DNA from: Bacillus sp. S3
GTDB lineage: Bacteria > Bacillota > Bacilli > Bacillales > Cytobacillaceae
NCBI RefSeq assembly: GCF_005154805.1
Contig: NZ_CP039727.1
Span: 4,833,501-4,897,500, forward strand
Length of the DNA: 64,000 bases
Direction of reading: 5' to 3'
Position numbers and translations under genes: made by a program
Part shown: positions 17,899 through 25,919 of the stretch, piece after piece
Position numbering within the stretch: the stretch's first letter is position 1
Layout: each line of letters opens with the position of its first letter
Notes under the pieces: model-generated
Told to the model about the DNA's origin: nothing
Database searches by the model: none
What the model saw: only the letters and a program-made list of their open reading frames with translations

Positions 17899-18168
17899 AT
17901 GCGCAATCACTTTAAGAATGTTAGATTTTCTTTCTATGTTGTAATAAAAAAAACAGCATTTCTCGTTGAAGGAATGCACCCGTTTGGGTTGCAAAATATT
18001 AATCATCAAATACAAATGTTGGGCATGGACCCTTACCAAGTTGGTGAGGCAATTCCAATCAATCCATATAGTCGACAATTTCTAAAAGATTCTCGCCTAT
18101 TCGTAGGATTTGGATGCGGAGGTTGTTTCGGCTTTAGTTGTTTTGGACTTGGTATCGGTTTTATATAA
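17899..18168 (+). CDS. Small protein with a Gly/Cys/Phe-rich tail
   Basis: Up to 89 residues; an internal start at 17974 (MHPFGLQNINHQ) would give a 65-residue protein and fits the conserved-looking part better, but no good ribosome site decides. The middle is polar (QMLGMDPYQVGEAIPINPYS) and the end, VGFGCGGCFGFSCFGLGIGF, is glycine-, cysteine- and phenylalanine-rich like some spore coat and exosporium small proteins. No family recognised. Confidence 0.45.
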   Translation: MRNHFKNVRFSFYVVIKKTAFLVEGMHPFGLQNINHQIQMLGMDPYQVGEAIPINPYSRQFLKDSRLFVGFGCGGCFGFSCFGLGIGFI

Positions 18169-18250
18169 TAAGAATGTATCCCTGCTTGTCTTCGCATGGG
18201 CATTCCTATATTCTCTATGAAAGTTAATGTTTTTTTCAACTAATCTCCCT

Positions 18251-18310
18251 TTACTTCAATAAAAAAGCGTCTCCACCTTATTGTAGAAACGCACCCGTTA
18301 GTTAAATAAA
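18251..18310 (-). repeat. attC-like / terminator element, copy b
   Basis: Right box GCACCCGTTAGTT and left box with TTACTTCAATAAA surround the pairing core GCGTCTCCACCTTATTG/TAGAAACGC. It lies 64 bases 3-prime of the minus-strand gene at 18374. Confidence 0.6.
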
Positions 18311-18373
18311 GACTAGAGAGCAATCATCCATTTCGTCCTTCTTATGAACAAGCCTTCCTAAAATAAAATCTCC

Positions 18374-18814
18374 TCAACAAAGATTTTTATTCAGGATTTT
18401 TCTCCTTAACAAAATATAGATAGGAATCACTAGAATAATGAAAAATACCAACTTCCAAAGTAGCTCAGTCCTTGAGTCTTTAAGATACACATACCCCTGA
18501 TTCCATCTCGAAAATTCTACATCCTTTACTTCTATAGAAAATTTATTCGTTTCCTTTGGCTTTATCCCTCCTTCGGGAAATTGGAAATAAACTTTTCTTA
18601 CCTTATTTCCCCGTTTATCTAAAAGGTTAACGAAAAAACTGCCGTCAATACTTCTACTACTGGTGTTGGTGATGTCCACCATAATTTTTAAGTAATCTCC
18701 ATCCTTTAAAGAATTGAATTCACCAAATTGCAGATTTGAAGACAGCTTAGAACATCTAGAAACAATAGAAAAAAATAATATAAGAAATAAAACTAGTACC
18801 AATATTTTCTTCAT
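18374..18814 (-). CDS. Membrane-anchored protein of unknown function
   Basis: 146 residues. A signal-anchor (ILVLVLFLILFFSIVSRC) is followed by a beta-rich extracytoplasmic part of about 85 residues (VDITNTSSRSIDGSFFVNLL, PKETNKFSIEVKDVEF) that looks like an Ig-like accessory domain, then a C-terminal membrane helix (LVFFIILVIPIYILL) and a basic cytoplasmic end. Family not recognised. Ribosome site AAGGGGGAGAACGAGA. The 3-prime hairpin element is attC-like copy b. Confidence 0.6.
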   Translation of the reverse strand: MKKILVLVLFLILFFSIVSRCSKLSSNLQFGEFNSLKDGDYLKIMVDITNTSSRSIDGSFFVNLLDKRGNKVRKVYFQFPEGGIKPKETNKFSIEVKDVEFSRWNQGYVYLKDSRTELLWKLVFFIILVIPIYILLRRKILNKNLC

Positions 18815-18919
18815 TCTCGTTCTCCCCCTTAAACACCCATAATTTTATATACAAATTTCTGCTAAAAAAGTTTCGACTTTTGATTCAAAAAACATTCCAT
18901 TTCCACCTATTACCTTTTC

Positions 18920-18990
18920 GTTAATTCAATAAATTCCACAAAAAGAAGCGTTAATCCTTCTTGGATCAACGCCCCCGTTACTTTAATAAC
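18920..18990 (-). repeat. attC-like / terminator element, copy c
   Basis: GCGTTAATCC pairs with GGATCAACGC; right box GCCCCCGTTACTT. Lies just 3-prime of the small gene at 19006. Confidence 0.6.
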
Positions 18991-19005
18991 GAAAATAAAT
19001 TCTAC

Positions 19006-19161
19006 TTATTTTATCCGTCTTTTTGACCAAATATTATAAATCACCCCAGCTATCCCTGGAGGAATTATTATTAGATATTTTAAATGCTGAGGTAAGTAAA
19101 AAAAAAGAATGATTGAAATAATTGCTGCTGAGTCATATAAAACTAAATACTTTTTTGTCAA
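19006..19161 (-). CDS. Small two-helix membrane protein
   Basis: 51 residues from TTG with AAGGCGGTG in front: MTKKYLVLYDSAAIISIILF, then FYLPQHLKYLIII, PPGIAGVIYNIW and the basic end SKRRIK. Two membrane helices are likely. The copy-c hairpin directly after the stop supports it as a transcribed gene. Function unknown. Confidence 0.5.
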   Translation of the reverse strand: MTKKYLVLYDSAAIISIILFFYLPQHLKYLIIIPPGIAGVIYNIWSKRRIK

Positions 19162-19260
19162 TAAAAAGCACCGCCTTTTTTAATACAACCTAATTTCCCC
19201 ATTATTTGCCGATTTTGTATAGAAGCTTTATCAAAAGTAACTTATTCAGCTTTTCTGACT

Positions 19261-19322
19261 GTTAGTTCAATAAGAAGAGAGCATCCCTTAATATTAAAGG
19301 AATGCCCTGGATAGTTAAGTAT
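19261..19322 (-). repeat. attC-like / terminator element, copy d
   Basis: Left box GTTAGTTCAATAAG with core GAGCATCCCTTAATATTAAAG pairing to GGAATGCCC. It follows the 19347 gene remnant on the minus strand. Confidence 0.55.
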
Positions 19323-19346
19323 AATATTTCAAAATTCATAATAACT

Positions 19347-19485
19347 TTATTTCCAACTCGCCTCTAAGAAATCACATTTTTGAACCATTAATTTTAATCC
19401 AAAGTCTTTGGAATCATTAATGTATAATTCAGCAAAAGAATGTTCTTCACTTTTTTATATTGTTCAATATGATAGGCTTTCACTT
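19347..19485 (-). pseudogene. Frameshifted gene tail of unknown family
   Basis: One minus-strand frame gives MKAYHIEQYKKVK and a shifted frame continues KSEEHSFAELYINDSKDFGL and KLMVQKCDFLEASWK before a stop. Both pieces have protein-like composition, which suggests one frameshifted or truncated gene. Too short to assign. Confidence 0.3.
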
Positions 19486-19504
19486 AAATTCCACGTCCAA
19501 TAAG

Positions 19505-20089
19505 CTAATTAATTACCCTATTATTCTTCCTTGTTTCAGAATTTAAATATTCCTCTTTTAATATAGAGTAATGTGCAGTATCTGTTAGGACACCTTTTAC
19601 CATTTGGTCTCTACGAAGAGTGCCTTCATATGTCATACCTAAGCGGTTCAATACTTTTCCTGAAACACCATTCCTTACATCATGTCCCGCAAACACTCGG
19701 TCTAAACCTAGTTTATGAAAGGCTAATTCGAGTATTAATTTCCCTGCTTCCGTCATGTAGCCCTTACCCCAAAAATGTCTATTCAATGTAAAGCCTAGTT
19801 CTCCACTATTATTCCATTCATGTATTCTAAACTCAATTGTCCCAATCATTTTGTTGCTCTCTTTTAACACGATTGCATACATACCCATTGGTTCTTTCAT
19901 ATAATAGTTTGCTATCATTTTCTTCGTTTGGTTTACATCTGTATGTTGGTCATAAATGTAACGTGTAGTTTCTTCATCTGATGTATACTCATACATATCA
20001 TCAACATCATCAAGTGAAACCGGACGTAATATGATACGCTCTCCTTCCATATGACTATGCTTAAACATTAAAAAGTTTGTATTACCCAT
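19505..20089 (-). CDS. GNAT-family N-acetyltransferase, RimJ/RimL type
   Basis: 194 residues of the Acetyltransf_3 kind: ERIILRPVSLDDVDDMYEY at the start, IGTIEFRIHEWNNSGELGF, then the acetyl-CoA loop NRHFWGKGYMTEA and the terminal GMTYEGTLRRDQ, which is typical of RimJ/RimL and YdaF-like enzymes that acetylate protein N-termini or small amines. Acceptor unknown. ATG start after CGGAGTGTTGAC. Free-standing gene. Confidence 0.9.
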   Translation of the reverse strand: MGNTNFLMFKHSHMEGERIILRPVSLDDVDDMYEYTSDEETTRYIYDQHTDVNQTKKMIANYYMKEPMGMYAIVLKESNKMIGTIEFRIHEWNNSGELGFTLNRHFWGKGYMTEAGKLILELAFHKLGLDRVFAGHDVRNGVSGKVLNRLGMTYEGTLRRDQMVKGVLTDTAHYSILKEEYLNSETRKNNRVIN

Positions 20090-20156
20090 GTCAACACTCC
20101 GGTTAAATTACATTACTAGATTCCTACCGTGATTGAAATTTGTTCCTTTCCACGGT

Positions 20157-20183
20157 AAACCCTCACTATCTAAGTGAGGGTTT
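20157..20183 (-). terminator. Hairpin between the MFS gene and the GNAT gene
   Basis: AAACCCTCAC pairs with GTGAGGGTTT. It lies 3-prime of the minus-strand MFS gene; the better T-run is on the plus strand, so strand use is uncertain. Confidence 0.6.
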
Positions 20184-20260
20184 CTTTGTTTTTTTACAAA
20201 TGCTTCACCTTAGTCCAGTGTGGATAGTTTTATAAAATATAGCTCTTGATTATCTCGTCC

Positions 20261-21517
20261 CTATTGTGTAACGGTTTGTTTTTGCGAAATAGAAGATAAT
20301 GTATTTTTATCAAGTTGGTGAAAAACAGGTAAGAAAAAAGCGATTATTGCAACAAGAATAATCAATACTCCCATGACACTAAATAAGAACGCTATTCCGA
20401 AATAATCTGCAAAATTTCCAGCAAATAGAGCGCCTATTGGGATGCCGATTTGTGATAGTAATATACGAACAGCAAATACTCTACCTCGTAAATGTCTTGG
20501 AACATATTTTTGGTACAACGTTGTATTATTAATTGAAAATATAATCGAACAAAAACCTACACAGAAGATACAAATCGATAGAATAGAAAAGGACTGGAAT
20601 ATTCCTAACAAACCAATAAAGACTCCTGCAATCATATACGAACTAAGCATGATAATACGGCGGTTGTCCGGTTCCTTCTTTAATCCTGTAATGAGAGAGG
20701 CTAATAACATCCCAAATGATAAAAATGAAGTAAATAAACCATACTGAAAAGAGGTACCCCCAATATCTTTAGTAATAAATGGCAAAAACATTGAACTTAG
20801 AGCTACAAAGCCCATATTGAATATCATTATTAACAATCCTAATCCTAAAAACACTTTGTTCATTCTATAAAAATGGATACCCTCTGCAAATTGTTTGTAC
20901 CAATTTACTTTAACTGGCATAGCTTCTGCTTTCAAACTTGGTAACTGTAATAGTAATAAACCGGTTCCACCCATTATTCCAACTAATATATACAAAACGA
21001 CTTGTGCACCAAAAAATTGTAATATTACTCCAGCAAGTGGAGGTCCCACCAGAATCATGGTTTGCATAGTACCCTCTAGTATGGCATTTGCATTATTCAA
21101 ACGGTTTTTTGGCAAAATCTCGGCTATATAAATCATACTTGATGGTCTAAATAATGGTTCAGCTATTCCAATAAGAATCGCTGTAATATATAAATGCCAT
21201 ATATGTAGTGTTTCAAATGCAAACAACACTGTTGGAATAAGAAATGCAAATGCCCGTAACCATTCTGACAATACCATTACTTTCTTCCGGTCCCATCTGT
21301 CTAAATAGGGAGCTGTATATAATTGAATGAATATGCCAGTAAACAGCTCAACGGCTAAAATACTGCCTAACACAACTAATGATTCTGTTATTTCGTAAGC
21401 CATCCAACTCATGATAAACGTAGCAAATTGACCGCCCAAACCAGAAGCTGCTTGCCCCAGCCATATAAAGACAAATGAACGATTTCTAAATAAATATGCC
21501 ATATTTTTATTCCCCAT
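20261..21517 (-). CDS. MFS drug-type efflux transporter
   Basis: 418 residues with about twelve membrane helices and the MFS motif A-like loop after helix 2 (YLDRWDRKKVMV), plus a matching loop in the second half. It resembles macrolide/multidrug MFS exporters of the MFS_3 kind. A start at 21502 (MAYLFRNRSF) is better spaced from GGATGGGG than the first ATG. It begins nine bases after the stop of the ArsR-type regulator gene, so the two form an operon and the regulator probably controls export. Substrate unknown. Confidence 0.87.
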   Translation of the reverse strand: MGNKNMAYLFRNRSFVFIWLGQAASGLGGQFATFIMSWMAYEITESLVVLGSILAVELFTGIFIQLYTAPYLDRWDRKKVMVLSEWLRAFAFLIPTVLFAFETLHIWHLYITAILIGIAEPLFRPSSMIYIAEILPKNRLNNANAILEGTMQTMILVGPPLAGVILQFFGAQVVLYILVGIMGGTGLLLLQLPSLKAEAMPVKVNWYKQFAEGIHFYRMNKVFLGLGLLIMIFNMGFVALSSMFLPFITKDIGGTSFQYGLFTSFLSFGMLLASLITGLKKEPDNRRIIMLSSYMIAGVFIGLLGIFQSFSILSICIFCVGFCSIIFSINNTTLYQKYVPRHLRGRVFAVRILLSQIGIPIGALFAGNFADYFGIAFLFSVMGVLIILVAIIAFFLPVFHQLDKNTLSSISQKQTVTQ

Positions 21518-21526
21518 CCATCATTT

Positions 21527-22453
21527 TCAATCCAACTTTAATTTTTCTAAACCTAAGTAGCTGGTTAAACCACTGTTAAATTTGTTTAGTGCTCCACTTC
21601 TCAAACTGTACCTTTCTCTGCCTTGAGAATAGACGTGTACACGGACTAATCCTGCTGATCGAAGAGTAACCATATGATAATGAACTGTACTTTTGGCTAA
21701 CCCTATAAATTGAACAATTTCTGTAAATTTTTTTTCTCCATTAGTTAAATATCGTAGAATTCTTAAGCGATTTTCATCCATAAGAGCTCTTGCGATATTT
21801 AAAATTGATAATGAAGGAAAGTCTGGATTCACTTGTTCAATCTGTGTTGAATAATAAATAATGGTCAGACCATTAAAGTCATAAGTCAGATTGTATGGAC
21901 TAATATGATATTGCGGGATCAAAATAATCCGTTTAACCTTAAATTCTAATCTTAAACCATTTGTTATTTCTTCAATAAGATCAATAGGCTTGTAATCCTT
22001 CAACAACTCTTTATTTTTCTGTGCATTTTTAGTAAGAGAATTAATGATGGATGGATCTAAGTGTTGATAGTATTCCTCATACCATAAAGATAATAATTGA
22101 ACTATATTTGAACGCCATTCATTAATATTACGCAAATCATTTGTCTCTTCAGAAGTCCAAGTAGAAACTTGCTCAAATATCTCCCCAATTGATACATCCC
22201 CAATCCACTCTAATAAATCATGCACACTATCTTTTTTAGGACATGCTAATAAAAGCAAGTTAAGAATGCTCTCCTTTAATTCTGTATTTGCTATAAGTTC
22301 CAATGTGGTTTCACTCAGTTTACCTTTTACAGTTCTCACCCAGCTATTTCCTAATTGAATACCTTTATGTAGTGACTTCGTTTTGAAGGCTAATAGGCTA
22401 GTAATTAACTCGTTGCTTTCAGAAAATTCGATTTCTAACTTAATACCATTCAT
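21527..22453 (-). CDS. ArsR-type winged-helix regulator with a large N-terminal domain
   Basis: 308 residues. The C-terminal 95 carry the HTH: LMDENRLRILRYLTNGEKKF, EIVQFIGLAKSTVHYHMVTL and the wing RERYSLR. The N-terminal 200 residues are helical and match the DUF5937-type domain that often precedes ArsR HTH domains in Firmicutes, probably a ligand or dimer module. ATG start after ATAGGAGGCGAACAAA. First gene of a pair with the MFS exporter. An inverted repeat upstream is a likely self-operator. Confidence 0.82.
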   Translation of the reverse strand: MNGIKLEIEFSESNELITSLLAFKTKSLHKGIQLGNSWVRTVKGKLSETTLELIANTELKESILNLLLLACPKKDSVHDLLEWIGDVSIGEIFEQVSTWTSEETNDLRNINEWRSNIVQLLSLWYEEYYQHLDPSIINSLTKNAQKNKELLKDYKPIDLIEEITNGLRLEFKVKRIILIPQYHISPYNLTYDFNGLTIIYYSTQIEQVNPDFPSLSILNIARALMDENRLRILRYLTNGEKKFTEIVQFIGLAKSTVHYHMVTLRSAGLVRVHVYSQGRERYSLRSGALNKFNSGLTSYLGLEKLKLD

Positions 22454-22480
22454 TTTGTTCGCCTCCTATCGAACTGTTAT

Positions 22481-22504
22481 TTTGTTCTATTATATTCGAA
22501 CAAA
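22481..22504 (-). promoter_or_regulatory. Inverted repeat, probable operator of the regulator-MFS operon
   Basis: TTTGTTC, ten bases, GAACAAA: a perfect 7-base inverted repeat 28 bases upstream of the regulator start. Position and symmetry fit autoregulation by the ArsR-type protein. Confidence 0.45.
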
Positions 22505-22555
22505 TCACAAGAATCAACTGTAACAGATAACTTAATACACATAAAAACGCAAAAA

Positions 22556-22597
22556 GCCCCAAAATACAAAGATGAATACATCTATGTATTTTGGGGC
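22556..22597 (-). terminator. Rho-independent terminator after the NagZ-like gene
   Basis: GCCCCAAAATACA pairs exactly with TGTATTTTGGGGC; on the minus strand it is followed by TTTTTGCG. Confidence 0.85.
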
Positions 22598-22701
22598 AAA
22601 ACCATTGGTCAAATTCAATTAAATGAATAAAATATACTATTTCAATTATATAATTTTTTATTTTACTGTAATTTTGGTTAACCACAAACCAATATGAATA
22701 A

Positions 22702-24471
22702 TTAATGTAAATAATTATTCAGAAGACTATTGATGGAGTGATTTATTTCATTTATGTTAGGATTTCCTACTTTCGTATCGTTAATGCTATAGTTCCTTTT
22801 TAGTTGAATAATTCTTTTTATACTTTCATTTACTCTTTGTTCGGAGATTTCACCATTTTGAACAGCAGTTTTTAAAGAGGAGATAATCTTTACAACATTA
22901 TTATAGTCATGCCCTACTAAAATAATATCGCTTCCTGCCTTTACTGATTCTACCGATGCTTTACCAATATCAAAATGTTCTGTTATCGCTCCCATTGTCA
23001 TATCGTCCGTTATGATTACTCCTGTAAAACCAAGTTGTTTTCTAAGAAGATCCGTCATGACAGCTTTTGACATGGTCCCTGGATTCGTTTTATCTAATTG
23101 AGGCAATAAGATATGAGCGACCATCACAACATCTCCACCTTGATTAATCGCACGTTCAAACGGTATTAACTCTAGTTCTTTAAGTTCCTTAAGGCTTTTA
23201 TTTACAATTGGAAGGTCCAGATGGGAATCAACCGAAGTATCTCCGTGACCAGGAAAATGCTTAATTGTCGTGATAACGTTCTGAGACTGTATCCCTTTCA
23301 TCGTTTGAACCCCAAGTTTACTTACTATTTCCGCATTGTTCCCAAAGGATCGATCCCCGATTACTGGGTTATTCGGATTGCTGTTAATATCGAGAACAGG
23401 TGCAAAATCGAGATTTAAACCAAATTCTTTTAATTCTTGCCCTAAAAGTGTTCCGACTTTAAAAGAAAAATCAGGATTGTTTACTTGTCCAATCTGTTTA
23501 TTTGGAGGAAAGTTAACAAGTCCACCCGGCAATCTTGTCACACGTCCACCCTCTTGGTCAACACCTAGTAAAAGCGGTAGACTTGAACTATTTCCAGCTT
23601 TCAGTTGATTCACAAATTGAACGGCTTGTGCAGGAGTTTCAAAATTATTTTTGTAAAAAATAATTCCTCCGACATGGATTTGGCTTATTAATTGTTTTGC
23701 GCTTGCATCCATTGTAGTCCCGGAAACCCCAGCAAGAATCATCTGCCCTATTTTATCTTCTAAACTCATTTTAGAAATTGCTTCTGAAATGGTTTGGTTT
23801 TCTTGTTGATTTGGTGTTTTTTCAATCTGTGTAAAGAGTGAGATATGGTCAACTTTAGGATTTGGCTCCTGTTCTGTTTTTACTGGTAAAACCCATAATA
23901 AATCCGTAGAAGACGTTGCATGATAGACAAGTATCATTTGGTTCTGAGTTGAATCTTTATAGTATCGAATGGCATCCGGCTCTCCACCAATTTTCTCAAT
24001 TTCATTTAAAGAAATATTTTGTAGTTCGGGATCATAAGATCGTATATCATTTACAGTCTGTTCTGCATAGCCGATTGTTGCATGATGACTTTCGTATTCC
24101 TCATACCTACCTTTAGCAGTTTCCGAAATATCGTCTGATTTTCCCCATTTTTTATTTACTTCCTTCCATCCTGTTTCACCAGAAACAAAGGAAATCTTCG
24201 GAACCTTACCTACCTTAGATAAGGAAAACGTTTCCTCTACTAATTTCTCAAGATTTGAATTCTGATCATTCTCCGAGTCCATTGTATTTTTACCGGAAGG
24301 TTTTTTAGTATCGGATGGATTAGTTACAATTGGGCTTTCTTTAACTGGCGTTTGTTCGCTATCATTTTCTTTGATACCATAATAAACACCAATGGTTAAG
24401 GCAAACATTAAAAGTAGGATCGTAAAAATACGTAGCTTATTTCGAGAAGCCCTTTTTCTATTCCTTCTCAT
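22702..24471 (-). CDS. nagZ: Beta-N-acetylhexosaminidase (GH3, NagZ type) with an N-terminal accessory domain
   Basis: 589 residues. Residues 12-28 are a membrane anchor/signal, then a Ser/Lys-rich linker. Residues about 80-210 resemble a YjgB/DUF4309-like module (KKWGKSDDISETAKGRYEEY, IGYAEQTVNDIRSY). From residue 230 on is a GH3 catalytic domain: LGVDQEGGRVTRL, the signature KHFPGHGDTSVDSHLDLP containing the His/Asp pair typical of NagZ, and the nucleophile Asp in VIITDDMTMGAI. It should release GlcNAc from peptidoglycan fragments outside the membrane, as NagZ does in B. subtilis wall recycling. Ribosome site AAGGGGAATTGGAAA. No amidase partner gene is adjacent. Confidence 0.9.
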   Translation of the reverse strand: MRRNRKRASRNKLRIFTILLLMFALTIGVYYGIKENDSEQTPVKESPIVTNPSDTKKPSGKNTMDSENDQNSNLEKLVEETFSLSKVGKVPKISFVSGETGWKEVNKKWGKSDDISETAKGRYEEYESHHATIGYAEQTVNDIRSYDPELQNISLNEIEKIGGEPDAIRYYKDSTQNQMILVYHATSSTDLLWVLPVKTEQEPNPKVDHISLFTQIEKTPNQQENQTISEAISKMSLEDKIGQMILAGVSGTTMDASAKQLISQIHVGGIIFYKNNFETPAQAVQFVNQLKAGNSSSLPLLLGVDQEGGRVTRLPGGLVNFPPNKQIGQVNNPDFSFKVGTLLGQELKEFGLNLDFAPVLDINSNPNNPVIGDRSFGNNAEIVSKLGVQTMKGIQSQNVITTIKHFPGHGDTSVDSHLDLPIVNKSLKELKELELIPFERAINQGGDVVMVAHILLPQLDKTNPGTMSKAVMTDLLRKQLGFTGVIITDDMTMGAITEHFDIGKASVESVKAGSDIILVGHDYNNVVKIISSLKTAVQNGEISEQRVNESIKRIIQLKRNYSINDTKVGNPNINEINHSINSLLNNYLH

Positions 24472-24675
24472 TTTCCAATTCCCCTTTCTACTTTTTTTAT
24501 GGTACGATTTGAGTTTTTATTTTACCGTTTATTTGTCGTAATGCCAATCAGCTTAAAGAGAATTAGAATTATGGTGCATATCCAACATTTTTAAGGGGAA
24601 TTAGGAGAAATAGTAGTGCTATAAGGTTGCTTCTAGCATAAACATGGATATAACATTAGATAGATTTTAAAATGT

Positions 24676-24716
24676 AAGCTGATGAGTTATAAATGGTAAA
24701 CACATCAGCTTTTTTA
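24676..24716 (-). terminator. Hairpin terminator after bla
   Basis: AAGCTGATG pairs with CATCAGCTT, with T/A runs on either side, 36 bases past the bla stop codon. Confidence 0.65.
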
Positions 24717-24751
24717 TTCGAGTATTGTGATGCGTAAATTTATTTATCTGT

Positions 24752-25684
24752 TCACTTCAGCGCGTTAAGTGCGACCTTTGCAGCTTCTGCGATTAGCGTA
24801 TTGTCAAAGGTGGCATTCTGTGTATCGCGGCTGGATAGAACTGCGATGACAATGGGAGCTCTATTCGGCGGCCAAACAATGGCAATGTCATTCCGCGTTC
24901 CATAGCTTCCCGCCCCGCTCTTATCATCGACTTCCCAACCTGTTGGTGCACCAGCACGAATCAATGTATCTCCAGTTGCATTTCCCCGCATCCAATCTAT
25001 TAGGATCGTACGTTTTTCAGTTGGGAGCAAGTCGCTGACCGCGAGCGCCTGGAGGCTTGTAGCAAGTGCTTTTGGTGTGCTGGTGTCACGTTTGTCTCCA
25101 GGAACAGCTGAGTTCAAATCCGTCTCGTAGCGATCAGCCTGGGTAACGTGATCGCCAATCTGCCTCAGTGCTGTTTCAAATCCCTCAGGTCCTCCCAGTT
25201 TCTCTAATAAAAGGTTTCCTGCAGTGTTGTCGCTATATCGAACAGCAGCCTCGGCAACTTCCCAAAGAGTCATCCCGGTATCTACGTGAAGTTGTGTTAC
25301 GGGTGAATACGAAACGATGTCCTCGCTGTTGTATGTGACCAACTCGTCAAGTTGATCCATGGAGTAATGCTGCAGTAATGCACCGGCGGCTAGAGCTTTG
25401 TAAGTAGATGCGTAAGCGAACCGCTCTTGAGGCCGATAAGAGACTTTCCGATTTGTACCTGTATCGATGGCGTAGACTCCGAGCCGGGCATCATATTTGT
25501 TCTCGAGTTCTGCGAACTTACGGTGTAATTGGGGTGCTGGTTGTTTCGCGACTGCTTTTTCGGGCTTGTCAGAAAGGTTATGGGAGCTCATCGACCAGCC
25601 AGCGAGGGGTACAATTGCAACCACTAGCACAAGCAAGGCATATATAAATTTATTCATACTGAAAATATTATGTGTTTTCTTCAA
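24752..25684 (-). CDS. bla: Class A beta-lactamase
   Basis: 310 residues. A membrane/signal segment ([18 protein letters not shown]) precedes the serine beta-lactamase domain. The motifs are intact: STYK with the active Ser, YSDN, the omega-loop Glu in [13 protein letters not shown] and [13 protein letters not shown] for K(T/S)G. It hydrolyses penicillins outside the membrane. TTG start after AGAGGTTAAGATC; ATG at 25657 is an alternative. The gene is richer in G+C than its neighbours and uses more C/G-ending codons, suggesting acquisition from another lineage. Three BlaI-type operators lie upstream, so it belongs to the BlaI/BlaR1 regulon. Confidence 0.95.
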   Translation of the reverse strand: MKKTHNIFSMNKFIYALLVLVVAIVPLAGWSMSSHNLSDKPEKAVAKQPAPQLHRKFAELENKYDARLGVYAIDTGTNRKVSYRPQERFAYASTYKALAAGALLQHYSMDQLDELVTYNSEDIVSYSPVTQLHVDTGMTLWEVAEAAVRYSDNTAGNLLLEKLGGPEGFETALRQIGDHVTQADRYETDLNSAVPGDKRDTSTPKALATSLQALAVSDLLPTEKRTILIDWMRGNATGDTLIRAGAPTGWEVDDKSGAGSYGTRNDIAIVWPPNRAPIVIAVLSSRDTQNATFDNTLIAEAAKVALNALK

Positions 25685-25828
25685 GATCTTAACCTCTTTC
25701 TATTAATATTTGATGTCCTGAAAATAGAATCAGCGGGTTTAATCATTATGTATCGATTAACACCCATTGGCTCTTAACCAGCAGATTTTAAAATGCTGGG
25801 GGAGAATTTCCTCCTTTCTCCACTCTGA

Positions 25829-25907
25829 TTACATACGTAATATGAGATTATGCATCTAATACTACATATGTAGTATTTATTACACGATTAATACTACGCT
25901 TGTAGTA
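25829..25907 (-). promoter_or_regulatory. Triple BlaI operator upstream of bla
   Basis: TTACATACGTAA (25829-25840), TACTACATATGTAGTA (25860-25875) and TACTACGCTTGTAGTA (25892-25907). Centres are 33 and 32 bases apart, three helical turns, so repressor dimers would lie on one face. The palindromes match the TACA/TGTA half-sites of BlaI/MecI. Confidence 0.8.
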
Positions 25908-25919
25908 AAAAGATGTCAA

